Positions 15,197-24,018 of a stretch of DNA of 64,000 nt are shown one piece after another (the first letter of the stretch is position 1; every line of letters begins with the position of its first letter). Source of the stretch: Mesorhizobium sp. M1E.F.Ca.ET.045.02.1.1 (GTDB lineage Bacteria; Pseudomonadota; Alphaproteobacteria; Rhizobiales; Rhizobiaceae); contig NZ_CP034447.1 in NCBI RefSeq assembly GCF_003952485.1, forward strand, positions 4,354,501 to 4,418,500. Direction: 5' to 3'. The translations under genes and the position numbers were made by a program. The notes beneath the pieces are model-generated. The model was not told the origin of the DNA. It ran no database searches and saw only the letters and a list, made by a program, of their open reading frames with translations.

Positions 15197-16347
15197 CCTG
15201 GCTGAAACCATCCTGGCAATCGGTGCTGGCGATCCTCTTTTGCCTTATCGCCTTCGCGCTCGGCGCGATGTCGAAACCGGAAGCGGCCGCAATGGCAGAG
15301 CCGACCGCGACGATCGCTTACCCGTATATGGGCACGAAGGGCTTGATTCTCGGGCTGCTGCTGATCGCGGCGCTGGTCTCGACCATACGGATCGCGACGC
15401 TCGTTGAAGCCATCGTTCTCTTCATCGGTGCCCATATCGCCGCCTGGCTGCTGATCAAAGGCATAGGCGGCTTCGAGGGGACGGCGCTGGCGCCCTATTT
15501 CCTCGCTCTCGCCGCAGCCTGGCTGGTTGCCTGGCGCTGCGTCGCTTTGCTGTCCTCCTTACGGCCTGCCATGAGCGGCGCGAAAACCGCGCTCCGACTG
15601 ATCATCCCGGCGATCTTCGGGGCCTGGATCCTGATCATCTGGGAAGCGGTGACGCGGGGTGCCGGCATCCCGTTCATCCTGCTGCCGCCGCCGAGCGCGA
15701 TCGGCGCGCGCATCGCCAGCTCGCTGCCGATCCTGGGATCGGATGTGCGGCAGACGATCTTCAAGGCGGTGCTGATCGGCTACATCGTCGGCAACCTCGC
15801 CGGCTTCGTCGTCGCCATTCTCGCCGACCGCGTGCCGTTCCTGCGGCGCGGACTCCTGCCGATCGGCAACATGGTGTCGGCGCTGCCGATCATCGGCGTC
15901 GCGCCGATCATGGTGATGTGGTTCGGTTTCGACTGGCCGTCCAAGGCGGCGGTCGTCATCATCATGACCTTCTTCCCGATGCTGGTGAATACCGTCGCCG
16001 GGCTCGCCGCCTCCGGCCACATGGAGCGCGATTTGATGCGCACTTATGCTTCCGGGTATTGGCCGACCTTGCTGAAGCTCAGGCTGCCGGCGGCAATGCC
16101 GTTCATCTTCAACGCGCTGAAGATCAACTCGACGCTGGCGCTGATCGGCGCCATCGTCGCGGAGTTCTTCGGCACGCCGGTTGTCGGCATGGGATTCCGC
16201 ATTTCGACGGAAGTCGGGCGGATGAACATCGACATGGTTTGGGCCGAAATCGCAGTTGCAGCACTGGCGGGTTCGGTCTTTTATGGCGTGGTCGCTCTTA
16301 TCGAGAGAGCCATCACGTTTTGGCATCCCTCTGTCCGTGGTGGATAG
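15193..16347 (+). CDS. ABC importer permease 2 with extra N-terminal membrane region
   Basis: A 384-residue permease. Residues from about 135 onward match the NitT/TauT-type permease domain (ERDLMRTYASGYWPTLLKLRLPAAMPF coupling loop). The first 130 residues add about four extra membrane segments that the partner permease lacks. The role of the extra part is unknown. It begins in the ATGA overlap with permease 1 and is followed by the binding-protein gene. Confidence 0.87.
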   Translation: MTWLKPSWQSVLAILFCLIAFALGAMSKPEAAAMAEPTATIAYPYMGTKGLILGLLLIAALVSTIRIATLVEAIVLFIGAHIAAWLLIKGIGGFEGTALAPYFLALAAAWLVAWRCVALLSSLRPAMSGAKTALRLIIPAIFGAWILIIWEAVTRGAGIPFILLPPPSAIGARIASSLPILGSDVRQTIFKAVLIGYIVGNLAGFVVAILADRVPFLRRGLLPIGNMVSALPIIGVAPIMVMWFGFDWPSKAAVVIIMTFFPMLVNTVAGLAASGHMERDLMRTYASGYWPTLLKLRLPAAMPFIFNALKINSTLALIGAIVAEFFGTPVVGMGFRISTEVGRMNIDMVWAEIAVAALAGSVFYGVVALIERAITFWHPSVRGG

Positions 16348-16386
16348 AGGGGGTGGGTTTGGGTGCTAACTTCAGAGGGTAAAAAT

Positions 16387-17358
16387 ATGAAAAGACTTGT
16401 AGTTTCTGCTTTGGCCGGCGCGATGTCGCTGGCCGCTTTCCAGGCGATGGCCGCCGACAAGCTGACGCTGCAGCTGAAATGGGTCACGCAGGCCCAGTTC
16501 GCCGGCTACTATGTCGCCAAGGCCAAGGGCTTCTATGACGCCGAGGGCCTCGACGTCGACATCAAGCCGGGCGGCCCGGACATCGCGCCGGAGCAGGTGA
16601 TCGCCGGCGGCGGCGCCGACGTGATCGTCGACTGGATGGGCGGCGCGCTCGCCGCGCGCGAGAAGGGCGTGCCGCTGGTCAACATCGCCCAGCCTTTCAA
16701 GAAGGCCGGCATGGAGCTGGTCTGCCCGAAGGACGGCCCGATCAAGACCGAAGCGGACTTCAAGGGCCATACGCTGGGCGTCTGGTTCTTCGGCAACGAA
16801 TATCCGTTCTACGCCTGGATGAACAAGCTCGGCCTCAAGACCGAGGGCGGTCCGGACGGCGTCACCGTCCTGAAGCAGAGCTTCGACGTGCAGCCGCTGA
16901 TCCAGAAGCAGGCGGACTGCATCTCGGTCATGACCTACAACGAATACTGGCAGCTGATCGACGCCGGCTACAAGCCGGAGCAGCTCACCGTCTTCAACTA
17001 CTCGGCCATGGGCAACGACCTGCTCGAGGACGGGCTCTACGCGCTGGAAGACAAGCTCAAGGACCCCGCCTTCGAGGACAAGATGGTGCGCTTCGTGCGC
17101 GCTTCGATGAAGGGCTGGAAATACGCCGTCGACAATTCGGACGAGGCGGCCGGCATCGTCATGGACAATGGCGGCCAGGACGAGAACCACCAGAAGCGCA
17201 TGATGGGCGAAGTCGCCAAGCTGGTCGACAATGCCGACGGCAAGCTCGATCCGGCGACCTACGAGCGCACCGCCAAGGCGCTGCTCGACCAGAAGATCAT
17301 CGCCAAGGAGCCCTCTGGCGCCTACACGACCGCTATCACCGACAAGGCGATCAAGTAA
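16387..17358 (+). CDS. ABC importer substrate-binding protein (NMT1/THI5-like)
   Basis: A 323-residue periplasmic protein with a signal peptide (about 1-21, ending MAA-DK) and the NMT1/THI5 start pattern LQLKWVTQAQFAGYYVAKAKGFY. Relatives bind thiamine-pyrimidine precursors, riboflavin or similar aromatic rings. In this locus a pyrimidine or hydantoin-type ligand is the reasonable inference. ATG 16387 is chosen because AGAGGG precedes it and the signal peptide starts there. A strong terminator follows. Confidence 0.88.
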   Translation: MKRLVVSALAGAMSLAAFQAMAADKLTLQLKWVTQAQFAGYYVAKAKGFYDAEGLDVDIKPGGPDIAPEQVIAGGGADVIVDWMGGALAAREKGVPLVNIAQPFKKAGMELVCPKDGPIKTEADFKGHTLGVWFFGNEYPFYAWMNKLGLKTEGGPDGVTVLKQSFDVQPLIQKQADCISVMTYNEYWQLIDAGYKPEQLTVFNYSAMGNDLLEDGLYALEDKLKDPAFEDKMVRFVRASMKGWKYAVDNSDEAAGIVMDNGGQDENHQKRMMGEVAKLVDNADGKLDPATYERTAKALLDQKIIAKEPSGAYTTAITDKAIK

Positions 17359-17387
17359 GCCTGTCACGCAATTTATTCTGATCTTGA

Positions 17388-17416
17388 GAACGGCGCCTCA
17401 GAGGCGCCGTTCCTTT
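17388..17416. terminator. Bidirectional terminator
   Basis: The stem GAACGGCGCCTC/GAGGCGCCGTTC is perfect over 12 pairs with a one-base centre and then CCTTT. It serves the importer operon; on the minus strand the stop codon of the Lrp gene (17398-17400) lies at its centre. Confidence 0.85.
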
Positions 17417-17865
17417 ATGGTGTTCATAACGAAGCTGGTCTCGATCGAGGCGACGCATTTCAGCCGCGCGATCTTTTCCTTGATGAAGCGCTCGTACTGT
17501 TCGAGGCTTCCTGCCACGACCTTCAGCACATAGTCGCGCGAGCCAGTGACGAGGTGGCATTCCAGAACCTCTTCCCAGCCGCGGATCGCTTCCTCGAACA
17601 TGACGATCTCGTCCTCGTTCTGGCGGCTGAGCCGGATGGTGGCGATGGCGACCATGCCCCAGCCGAAAGCGGCCGGATCGACCAGCGCGGTATAGCCCCT
17701 GATAACGCCGGCTTCCTCCAGCCGCCGCACGCGCCTCAGGCAGGGCGACGGCGACAGACCGATCCGCTCGGCAAGCTCGTTGTTGGTGATGCGGGCGTCG
17801 GCTTGCAGTTCACGCAGGATCTTGCGGTCGAAATCGTCGGCTATCTTCTGCTGCACTTTTGGCAT
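17398..17865 (-). CDS. Lrp/AsnC family transcriptional regulator
   Basis: A 155-residue regulator. The N-terminal HTH covers about residues 12-55 (DARITNNELAERIGLSPSPCLRRVRRLEEAGVI) and a RAM/AsnC ligand domain follows (ECHLVTGSRDYVLKVVAGSLEQYERF). Such proteins sense amino acids. The gene diverges from a PLP enzyme of sulfur-amino-acid type, its likely target. The start is taken at ATG 17865, where the family similarity begins. A perfect palindrome lies six bases before it. Confidence 0.88.
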   Translation of the reverse strand: MPKVQQKIADDFDRKILRELQADARITNNELAERIGLSPSPCLRRVRRLEEAGVIRGYTALVDPAAFGWGMVAIATIRLSRQNEDEIVMFEEAIRGWEEVLECHLVTGSRDYVLKVVAGSLEQYERFIKEKIARLKCVASIETSFVMNTIKERRL

Positions 17866-17871
17866 CTCCAG

Positions 17872-17948
17872 GCAATATATTGCGGGAATGCAGCCACGGG
17901 AGCCCAAAAATAGCAAGGACTGCATGATGAGGATCGCATAAATTGCGA
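17872..17948. promoter_or_regulatory. Two palindromes in the Lrp/PLP-enzyme divergent promoter
   Basis: GCAATATATTGC (17872-17883) is a perfect 12-bp palindrome and TCGCA-TAAAT-TGCGA (17934-17948) is a second dyad. Both lie between divergent starts, as expected for Lrp-type operators. Confidence 0.5.
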
Positions 17949-17979
17949 CGGAATAACTCCTCGAACAGCAGGAAAAGCC

Positions 17980-19263
17980 ATGACCGCGCCGCGCCCTTCG
18001 AAAACCCATATCGGCAACCACAAGCTCCATCCGGAGACGCTGATGCTGAGCTATGGCTTCGATCCGCAGCTTTCGGAGGGCGCCGTCAAGCCGCCGGTGT
18101 TCCTCACCTCGACCTTCGTGTTCAAATCGGCGGAAGAGGGACGCGACTTCTTCGACTACACTTCCGGCCGCAAGGAACCTCCGAGCGGCACGGCGTCCGG
18201 TCTGGTCTATTCGCGCTTCAACCATCCCAACAGCGAGATCGTCGAGGACCGGCTGGCGATCTATGAGGGGACGGACGCCTGCATCCTGTTCTCGTCCGGC
18301 ATGTCGGCGATCGCGACGACGCTTTTCGCCTATGCTCGCCCGGGTGACGCCATCCTGCATTCGCAGCCGCTTTATGGCGGCACGGAGACGCTTCTGACGC
18401 GCACGCTCACCGGCTTCGGCATCGAGGCCGTCGGCTTCGCGGACGGCGTCGACGAGGCGGCGGTGCGCGTGGCTGCCGACACGGCCGTCGGCAATGGCCG
18501 CGTGTCAGTCATCCTGATCGAGACGCCGTCAAATCCGACCAACAGCCTTGTCGACATTGCGCTGATGCGCAGGATCGCCGACGAGATCGGCGCCCGGCAA
18601 GGAACGACGCCGATCATCGTCTGCGACAACACGCTACTCGGCCCGGTATTCCAGAGGCCCATCGAACACGGGGCCGATGTTTCGGTCTATTCGCTGACCA
18701 AATATGTCGGCGGCCATTCCGACCTGATCGCGGGTGCCGCGATGGGCAGCAAGGCGGTCACCAAGCCGATCAAGGCGCTGCGGGGGGCGATCGGCACGCA
18801 GCTCGACCCGCATTCCTGCTGGATGCTCGGCCGCTCGCTGGAAACGCTGTCGATCCGCATGGAGCGGGCGAACGACAACGCCCGCCTGGTCGCTGAATTC
18901 CTGCGCGACCATCCCAAGGTCGAGAAGGTGCACTATCTGCCGTTCGTGGGCGAGGACACTCCGGCAGGCCGCACCTACCGGGCGCAATGCAGTGGCGCCG
19001 GCTCGACGTTCTCCTTCGACATTCGCGGCGGGCAGAAGGCGGCCTTTGCCTTTCTCAACAGCCTGCAGATCTTCAAGTTGGCGGTAAGCCTCGGCGGGAC
19101 GGAATCGCTGGCCAGCCATCCGGCGGCCATGACCCATTCCGGCATCCCCTACGACGTGCGCCAGCGCATCGGCGTGCTTGAGACCACAGTCAGGCTGTCT
19201 ATCGGTGTCGAGCACCCGGATGATCTGATCGCCGATCTGACGCAAGCGCTGGCGGCCGTATAA
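17980..19263 (+). CDS. Cystathionine gamma-synthase family PLP enzyme
   Basis: A 427-residue PLP enzyme of the Cys/Met metabolism family. The PLP lysine is in [15 protein letters not shown], preceded by the family pattern IETPSNPTN and VCDNTL. Possible activities are methionine gamma-lyase, cystathionine gamma-synthase or O-acetylhomoserine sulfhydrylase, and the sequence alone does not decide. The divergent Lrp-type regulator suggests amino-acid-controlled degradation. AGGAAA precedes the ATG. A terminator follows at 19286. Confidence 0.85.
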   Translation: MTAPRPSKTHIGNHKLHPETLMLSYGFDPQLSEGAVKPPVFLTSTFVFKSAEEGRDFFDYTSGRKEPPSGTASGLVYSRFNHPNSEIVEDRLAIYEGTDACILFSSGMSAIATTLFAYARPGDAILHSQPLYGGTETLLTRTLTGFGIEAVGFADGVDEAAVRVAADTAVGNGRVSVILIETPSNPTNSLVDIALMRRIADEIGARQGTTPIIVCDNTLLGPVFQRPIEHGADVSVYSLTKYVGGHSDLIAGAAMGSKAVTKPIKALRGAIGTQLDPHSCWMLGRSLETLSIRMERANDNARLVAEFLRDHPKVEKVHYLPFVGEDTPAGRTYRAQCSGAGSTFSFDIRGGQKAAFAFLNSLQIFKLAVSLGGTESLASHPAAMTHSGIPYDVRQRIGVLETTVRLSIGVEHPDDLIADLTQALAAV

Positions 19264-19285
19264 TCGTTGCCTTTACGGAATCCAG

Positions 19286-19312
19286 AAGGGGGCAAGCGAC
19301 CGCCCCTTTTCC
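19286..19312 (+). terminator. Rho-independent terminator after the PLP enzyme
   Basis: AAGGGGGC pairs with GCCCCTT around AAGCGACC and is followed by TTTTCCTT. Confidence 0.7.
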
Positions 19313-19426
19313 TTAGTGCCGGTAAAATATGCGTGTGCCGGGATACATCGCGCCGTTCAGCCGTTGAATTGACGCATCCGCGCGCTGGGGGGCCGTGGGG
19401 GATGCTGCAATCAACGGAGGTTCTTC

Positions 19427-19873
19427 ATGCGCATCCTATCCTTGCCGATGCTTTCGGCGCTCGCCGTTTCGACCGCGTTCCTGCTCTCATCGCCGGCCAT
19501 GGCCGACGTTGTGAAGTACAAGGCAACGCTGGATGGCAGCCAGCAGAACCCGCCCGTAACCACCAAAGGCAAGGGGACTGCCACACTCACCTTTGACACC
19601 ACCAAGAAGAAGCTCAGCTGGAACGTCAAATATTCCGGTCTCAGCGGGCCGGCGTCGGGGGCCCACATTCACGGCCCGGCGGCCAAGGGTGAAAACGCGG
19701 ATCCCGTAATCCCGTTCAAGAAGCTCAAGAGCCCGATCAAAGGCTCGGCGACGCTGACGGATGCCCAGGCCACCGACCTGGAGGCCGGCAAATATTACGT
19801 CAACGTCCATACAGCCGCTAACCCGGACGGCGAGATCCGAGGACAGATCGAGAAGGCGGCCGGAGCGATGTAG
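19427..19873 (+). CDS. CHRD domain secreted protein
   Basis: A 148-residue exported protein. The signal peptide covers about residues 1-25 (ending PAMA-DV), and the rest is one CHRD domain with the typical GPASGAHIHGPA and GKYYVNVHTAANPDGEIRGQI segments. CHRD domains were first named in chordin; their bacterial role is not known. CGGAGG stands before the ATG. It is a single-gene unit. Confidence 0.88.
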   Translation: MRILSLPMLSALAVSTAFLLSSPAMADVVKYKATLDGSQQNPPVTTKGKGTATLTFDTTKKKLSWNVKYSGLSGPASGAHIHGPAAKGENADPVIPFKKLKSPIKGSATLTDAQATDLEAGKYYVNVHTAANPDGEIRGQIEKAAGAM

Positions 19874-19885
19874 CAGTCTTTCCGC

Positions 19886-19921
19886 CGGCAGAAAGAGGCG
19901 GGCAACCGCCTCGTTCTGCCG
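19886..19921. terminator. Bidirectional terminator between CHRD and TPP-enzyme genes
   Basis: CGGCAGAA/TTCTGCCG forms the outer stem and GAGGCGG/CCGCCTC the inner stem around GCAA. The convergent genes end on both sides of it. Confidence 0.7.
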
Positions 19922-19923
19922 GG

Positions 19924-21573
19924 TCATGATTTGTCGCGGATCTGCGTCAGCGTGCGGGTCGGCGTGATCGCCTCGGGATCGAGCCTGATCTCGACGATCG
20001 CCGGCTTGCCGCTGGCGCGCGCGCGTTCGAAGGCAGGCGCGAAGTCCTCGGTCCTTTCGACCGTCTCGCCATGGCCGCCATAGGCGCGGGCAAGCGCGGC
20101 GAAGTCGGGGTTCCTGAGGTCGGTAGCGATGACGCGGCTCGGATATTCCCGCTCCTGGTGCATGCGGATCGTGCCGTAGATGCCGTTGTTGACCACGATG
20201 ACGATGATCGGCAGGTCGTATTGCACGGCGGTCGCGAATTCCTGGCCGTTCATCAGGAAGCAGCCGTCGCCGGCAAAGGCAACCACTGTGCGATCCGGGA
20301 ACAGCGCCTTGGCGGCGACCGCCGCCGGAGTGCCGTAGCCCATCGATCCGGATGTCGGGGCCGCCTGCGTGCCGAAGCGGCGAAAGCGGTGGAAGCGATG
20401 CACCCAGGTCGTGTAATTGCCGGCGCCGTTGGTGAGGATGGCGTCCTCCGGCAGCGCCTTTTCCAGATAGTTCATGATCGGCCCCATCTGGACGGCGCCG
20501 GGCCCGGTCTCAGGGGGCGTCGACCATTCGAGATAGGCGGCGTGTGCTTTTGCCGTCTCATTTGCCCAGGATGGCGTGCCGGCCGGCTTGCGCTTGGCGA
20601 AAGCCTCGACGAAGGCCGAGGGCGAGGCGTTGATCGCCAGCGTCGGCCGGTAGACGCGGCCGAGCTCGCCGGCGTCGGCATGGACATGCACCAGCGCCTG
20701 GTCGGGGTATGGGCTCTTCAGCAGCGTGTAGTCGGACGACGACATCTCGCTCATGCGGCCGCCGATCAGAAGCACGACGTCGGCCGCCTTGATCTGCGCC
20801 GCCAGCTTCGGGTTGATGCCGATGCCGACATCGCCGGCGTAGTTCTGATGAAGATGGTCGAAAAGCATCTGGCGGCGGAAGGAGCAGCCCACGGGAAGCG
20901 ACCACGTCTCGGCGATCGTGCGCATCCGCGCCACCACCTCCTCGTCCCAGCGCGTGCCGCCGAGAATGACGAACGGACGCTTGGCGCCGGTGAGCAGCAT
21001 CTCCAGCGCGTCGAGCTCGGCCTCACCGGGGCGCGTCTCAACCGGCGTGTGCGCAAGTGCTACCGGCGCCTCGACCTCGCTGGTCAGCATGTCCTCGGGC
21101 AGCGAGACGACGACCGGGCCGGGGCGGCCCGATGTCGCCACCGCGAAAGCGCGGGTGACGAATTCCGGAATGCGCGAAGCGTCGTCGATCTCGACCACCC
21201 ATTTGGCGATGTCGCCGAAGAAGCGCTTGTAGTCGACCTCCTGGAAGGCCTCGCGCTCCTTGGCGTGGCTGGCGACCTGGCCGATGAACAGGATCAGCGG
21301 CACCGAATCCTGCATGGCGATGTGGATGCCGGCCGAGGCGTTGGTGGCGCCGGGGCCGCGGGTGACGAAGCAGATGCCGGGCGTACCGGTCAGGCGCCCC
21401 TGGCAGTCGGCCATCATCGCCGCGCCGCCTTCCTGGCGGCAGACGATGGTGCGGATCGACGAGTCATGCAGCGCGTCGAGCACCGCCAGATAGGATTCGC
21501 CCGGCACGCAGAAGATGCGGTCGGTGCCGTTCGCCTCGAGCGCTTCGACGATCAATTGTCCGCCGGTCTTCAT
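19924..21573 (-). CDS. Thiamine-pyrophosphate-binding enzyme, acetolactate-synthase-like
   Basis: A 549-residue three-domain TPP enzyme. The catalytic glutamate is in CRQEGGAAMMAD near the N-terminus, and the TPP/Mg motif GDGCFLMNGQEF ... VVNN is near residue 440-470. Classical acetolactate synthase would need a small subunit, which is not nearby. Oxalyl-CoA decarboxylase-like or other 2-oxoacid decarboxylation is equally possible. The gene starts inside the end of a CoA-transferase gene (ATGA overlap), so the two products probably work on one pathway. Confidence 0.85.
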   Translation of the reverse strand: MKTGGQLIVEALEANGTDRIFCVPGESYLAVLDALHDSSIRTIVCRQEGGAAMMADCQGRLTGTPGICFVTRGPGATNASAGIHIAMQDSVPLILFIGQVASHAKEREAFQEVDYKRFFGDIAKWVVEIDDASRIPEFVTRAFAVATSGRPGPVVVSLPEDMLTSEVEAPVALAHTPVETRPGEAELDALEMLLTGAKRPFVILGGTRWDEEVVARMRTIAETWSLPVGCSFRRQMLFDHLHQNYAGDVGIGINPKLAAQIKAADVVLLIGGRMSEMSSSDYTLLKSPYPDQALVHVHADAGELGRVYRPTLAINASPSAFVEAFAKRKPAGTPSWANETAKAHAAYLEWSTPPETGPGAVQMGPIMNYLEKALPEDAILTNGAGNYTTWVHRFHRFRRFGTQAAPTSGSMGYGTPAAVAAKALFPDRTVVAFAGDGCFLMNGQEFATAVQYDLPIIVIVVNNGIYGTIRMHQEREYPSRVIATDLRNPDFAALARAYGGHGETVERTEDFAPAFERARASGKPAIVEIRLDPEAITPTRTLTQIRDKS

Positions 21574-22745
21574 TTTGCTGCTCTCTCCAGTTCGGCAAGG
21601 ATTTCTGCAGTGTGCTCGCCAAGACGCGGCGAGGGCCGCTCATAGACGAGCGGCGTGCCCGACATCACCATCGGCGCGCGCACCGACGGCAGTCGATTGC
21701 CATGGCCGTCGTCGAGGTCGAGCCGCATGCCGCGCGCGATCGCCTGCGGGTCGGCGAACATCTGGCCGATCGTGTTGATCGGGCTTGCCGGCACGCCTGC
21801 GGCTTCGAGCTTCGTCAGCAGCGGGTCGCGATCCCACGTGCCCAGCGTCTCGATGATCAGTTCGCGCAGCTTGGCGCGATTGGCGACGCGGGCGGGATTG
21901 GTGGTGAAATCCGGATTGGCGGGCAACTCGGTCAGACCGACAACCGCGCAGAACTTGGCGAACTGGCTGTCATTGCCGACGGCAAGGATGATGTGGCCGT
22001 CCTTCACCGGCAGCACCTCGTAGGGCGCGATGTTCATATGGGCGTTGCCCATCTGCACCGGCGACTTGCCAGAAACCAGATAGTTAAGGTTCTGGTTGCC
22101 GAGCGCCGAGATCTGGCTGTCGAAAAGCGCCATGTCGATGTGCTGGCCTTCGCCGGTCTTCTCGGCATGGCGCAGCGCCGCCTGGATGGCGATCACCGAA
22201 TAGAGGCCGGTGAACAGGTCGGAGATGGCGACGCCCGCCTTCTGCGGCTCGCGGCCGGCCTCGCCGGTGATCGACATCATCCCGGCCATCGCCTGGATAA
22301 TGAAATCGTAGCCCGCGCGCGGCGCGTAGGGACCGTCCTGGCCGAAGCCGGTGATCGAGCAATAGACGAGGCGCGGATTGATCTTCTTCAGGCTCTCATA
22401 GTCGAGGCCGTATTTCTTCAGACCGCCAAGCTTGAAGTTCTCGATCAGCACGTCGGCCGTGGCGACCAGTCGGCGGAGCGTATCGGCGCCCTCGGGCTTG
22501 GAGAAATCGATGGCGATCGAGCGCTTGCCGCGATTGCAGGAGTGATAATAGGCCGCCGACAGGTTCTCGCCGTCATGGCTCATGACGAAGGGCGGGCCCC
22601 ATTTGCGGGTGTCGTCGCCGCCGTCCGGGCTCTCGACCTTGATGACATCGGCGCCGAGATCGGCGAGCAATTGTCCGGCCCACGGCCCCGCCAGAATGCG
22701 GGCGAGTTCGATAACGCGGATGCCTTTCAGCGGAGGTTCGGCCAT
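21570..22745 (-). CDS. CaiB/BaiF family (type III) CoA transferase
   Basis: A 391-residue CoA transferase. The N-terminus (GIRVIELARILAGPWAGQLLADLGADVIKVE) and the later KRSIAIDFSKPEG and GYDFIIQAMAGMMSITG segments are diagnostic; an Asp in ISDLFTGLY is the likely catalytic acid. It moves CoA between carboxylic acids such as formate/oxalate or succinate/dicarboxylates. It is coupled by a four-base overlap to a TPP-dependent enzyme, the same pair of families as formyl-CoA transferase and oxalyl-CoA decarboxylase, but the exact substrate is not shown. Confidence 0.87.
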   Translation of the reverse strand: MAEPPLKGIRVIELARILAGPWAGQLLADLGADVIKVESPDGGDDTRKWGPPFVMSHDGENLSAAYYHSCNRGKRSIAIDFSKPEGADTLRRLVATADVLIENFKLGGLKKYGLDYESLKKINPRLVYCSITGFGQDGPYAPRAGYDFIIQAMAGMMSITGEAGREPQKAGVAISDLFTGLYSVIAIQAALRHAEKTGEGQHIDMALFDSQISALGNQNLNYLVSGKSPVQMGNAHMNIAPYEVLPVKDGHIILAVGNDSQFAKFCAVVGLTELPANPDFTTNPARVANRAKLRELIIETLGTWDRDPLLTKLEAAGVPASPINTIGQMFADPQAIARGMRLDLDDGHGNRLPSVRAPMVMSGTPLVYERPSPRLGEHTAEILAELERAAK

Positions 22746-22789
22746 GGATCACCGTGATGGGGTCGAAAGCGCAGCCTAGAATCTTGCTT

Positions 22790-22837
22790 GTGCATGTCGT
22801 TATCCCAAACCGCTGCGCACTTTTGGGCGACATGCAC
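22790..22837. repeat. 48-bp hairpin repeat, copy A
   Basis: GTGCATGTCG ... CGACATGCAC outer arms and CCCAAA/TTTTGGG inner arms enclose CCGCTGCGCAC. Family of five in this window (22790, 36779, 43760, 47364, 54113). It lies between the lipase 3' end and the CoA-transferase 5' end. Confidence 0.85.
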
Positions 22838-22886
22838 TATCAATCGTAGCCGGCTATGTCACGACTCATGCAGTAGGCCACGCCGG

Positions 22887-23819
22887 TCACGCCTTAAGCA
22901 CGCTGTCACCCCATGCAACGAAATCGCTCATGATGATGTCGCGGTTGATCTCGTTCAGGCTTTCGTGACGGGTGTCGGCGTAAACCTTTGAAACCAGATT
23001 CGAAAAGCCCATTCTGTCCATGCGCCGGGCGAGGTGGTGAATCCCTTTGCCATAGTCCGACGCCGGGTCCTTCTCTCCGCCCACCAGATTGACGAAGAGG
23101 TCGCGGCGTACGCCAGCGAAGCTGGAATCCTTGCCGGCGTGCTGCGCCATGCCGACCACGTCGCGCCACATCGAGATGGAGGCGTCCCAGCCGCAGAGCG
23201 GGTCGGCGATGTATTTGTCGACCTCGACGGGGTCGCGCGACAGCCAGTCGAACAAGGTCCGATGGTTGGGCACGGCCTTGCCCCAGGCCTGGAAGGTCAG
23301 CCTGGGCAGCAGGCGCGACGGCACGTCGGAGCCCAGCCGCATCCGTTCCCAGCCGAGGATGCCCAGCGCCAGCTGGCCGAGCAGGCCAGCTGAGAAATTG
23401 CCGTTCCAGATGGCGGCGGCATGGATGCGATCGGAGTGGCGGAGCACGAAATTCAGCGCGATCGAGGCGCCGAGCGAATGTCCAAAAGCGATCACCGGCA
23501 ATCCCGGATGCTCGACGGCGATGAGATCATGCACCGCGCCGACGTCGGCGATCACCTTGGCGATGCCGTCGACGTCGGCGAACCTGCCGAGCGGCGCATC
23601 GGGCGCCTTTGTCGCGCCGTGGCCGCGATGGTCATGGGCATAGACATGGAAGCCGCGGTCCCCAAGGAAATCGGCAAAGCGGGCGTAGCGCGCTGCGTGC
23701 TCGGCCAGCCCATGATTGATCTGCACCACGGCGCGCGGATTTCCGCCGGCATGTTTCACATAAAGGTTGAGGTCGGCTCCCCCCGGTGAGGCCAGCCTGG
23801 TCTGTTTGTCGAATGGCAT
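22887..23819 (-). CDS. Alpha/beta hydrolase, monoacylglycerol-lipase-like
   Basis: A 310-residue hydrolase of the serine aminopeptidase S33/Hydrolase_4 group. The oxyanion region reads QINHGLAEHAARYARFADFL, the nucleophile elbow is GHSLG, and YADTRHESLNE supplies the catalytic His. This pattern is typical of monoacylglycerol lipase or lysophospholipase-like enzymes. ATG 23819 is chosen over the longer frame because AGGGAG lies just upstream and similarity starts there. Confidence 0.85.
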   Translation of the reverse strand: MPFDKQTRLASPGGADLNLYVKHAGGNPRAVVQINHGLAEHAARYARFADFLGDRGFHVYAHDHRGHGATKAPDAPLGRFADVDGIAKVIADVGAVHDLIAVEHPGLPVIAFGHSLGASIALNFVLRHSDRIHAAAIWNGNFSAGLLGQLALGILGWERMRLGSDVPSRLLPRLTFQAWGKAVPNHRTLFDWLSRDPVEVDKYIADPLCGWDASISMWRDVVGMAQHAGKDSSFAGVRRDLFVNLVGGEKDPASDYGKGIHHLARRMDRMGFSNLVSKVYADTRHESLNEINRDIIMSDFVAWGDSVLKA

Positions 23820-24018
23820 GTCTCGCTCCCTGCGCGACTGATGGGCGAGGGTTTCGGCGGCGTCAAGAGAGCGATCGACCATGGTGCAATAAGCGCAGGG
23901 GCCGAAGGCGTTCACATGGGGATTATTTTCGCCTGGCGAAAAAGATCGTAATTCTGACACTTCGCCTGTTCTAGTGTGACGAATTCAATACGGTTCAATG
24001 ATCGCCGGGAGAGCGGGA

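Noticed and set aside
12992..15211. 739-residue open frame on the minus strand
   Set aside because: It runs antisense to the ABC ATPase and permease, which have clear motifs. High GC keeps shadow frames open. Its composition (Arg/Asp/His-rich) fits no family.
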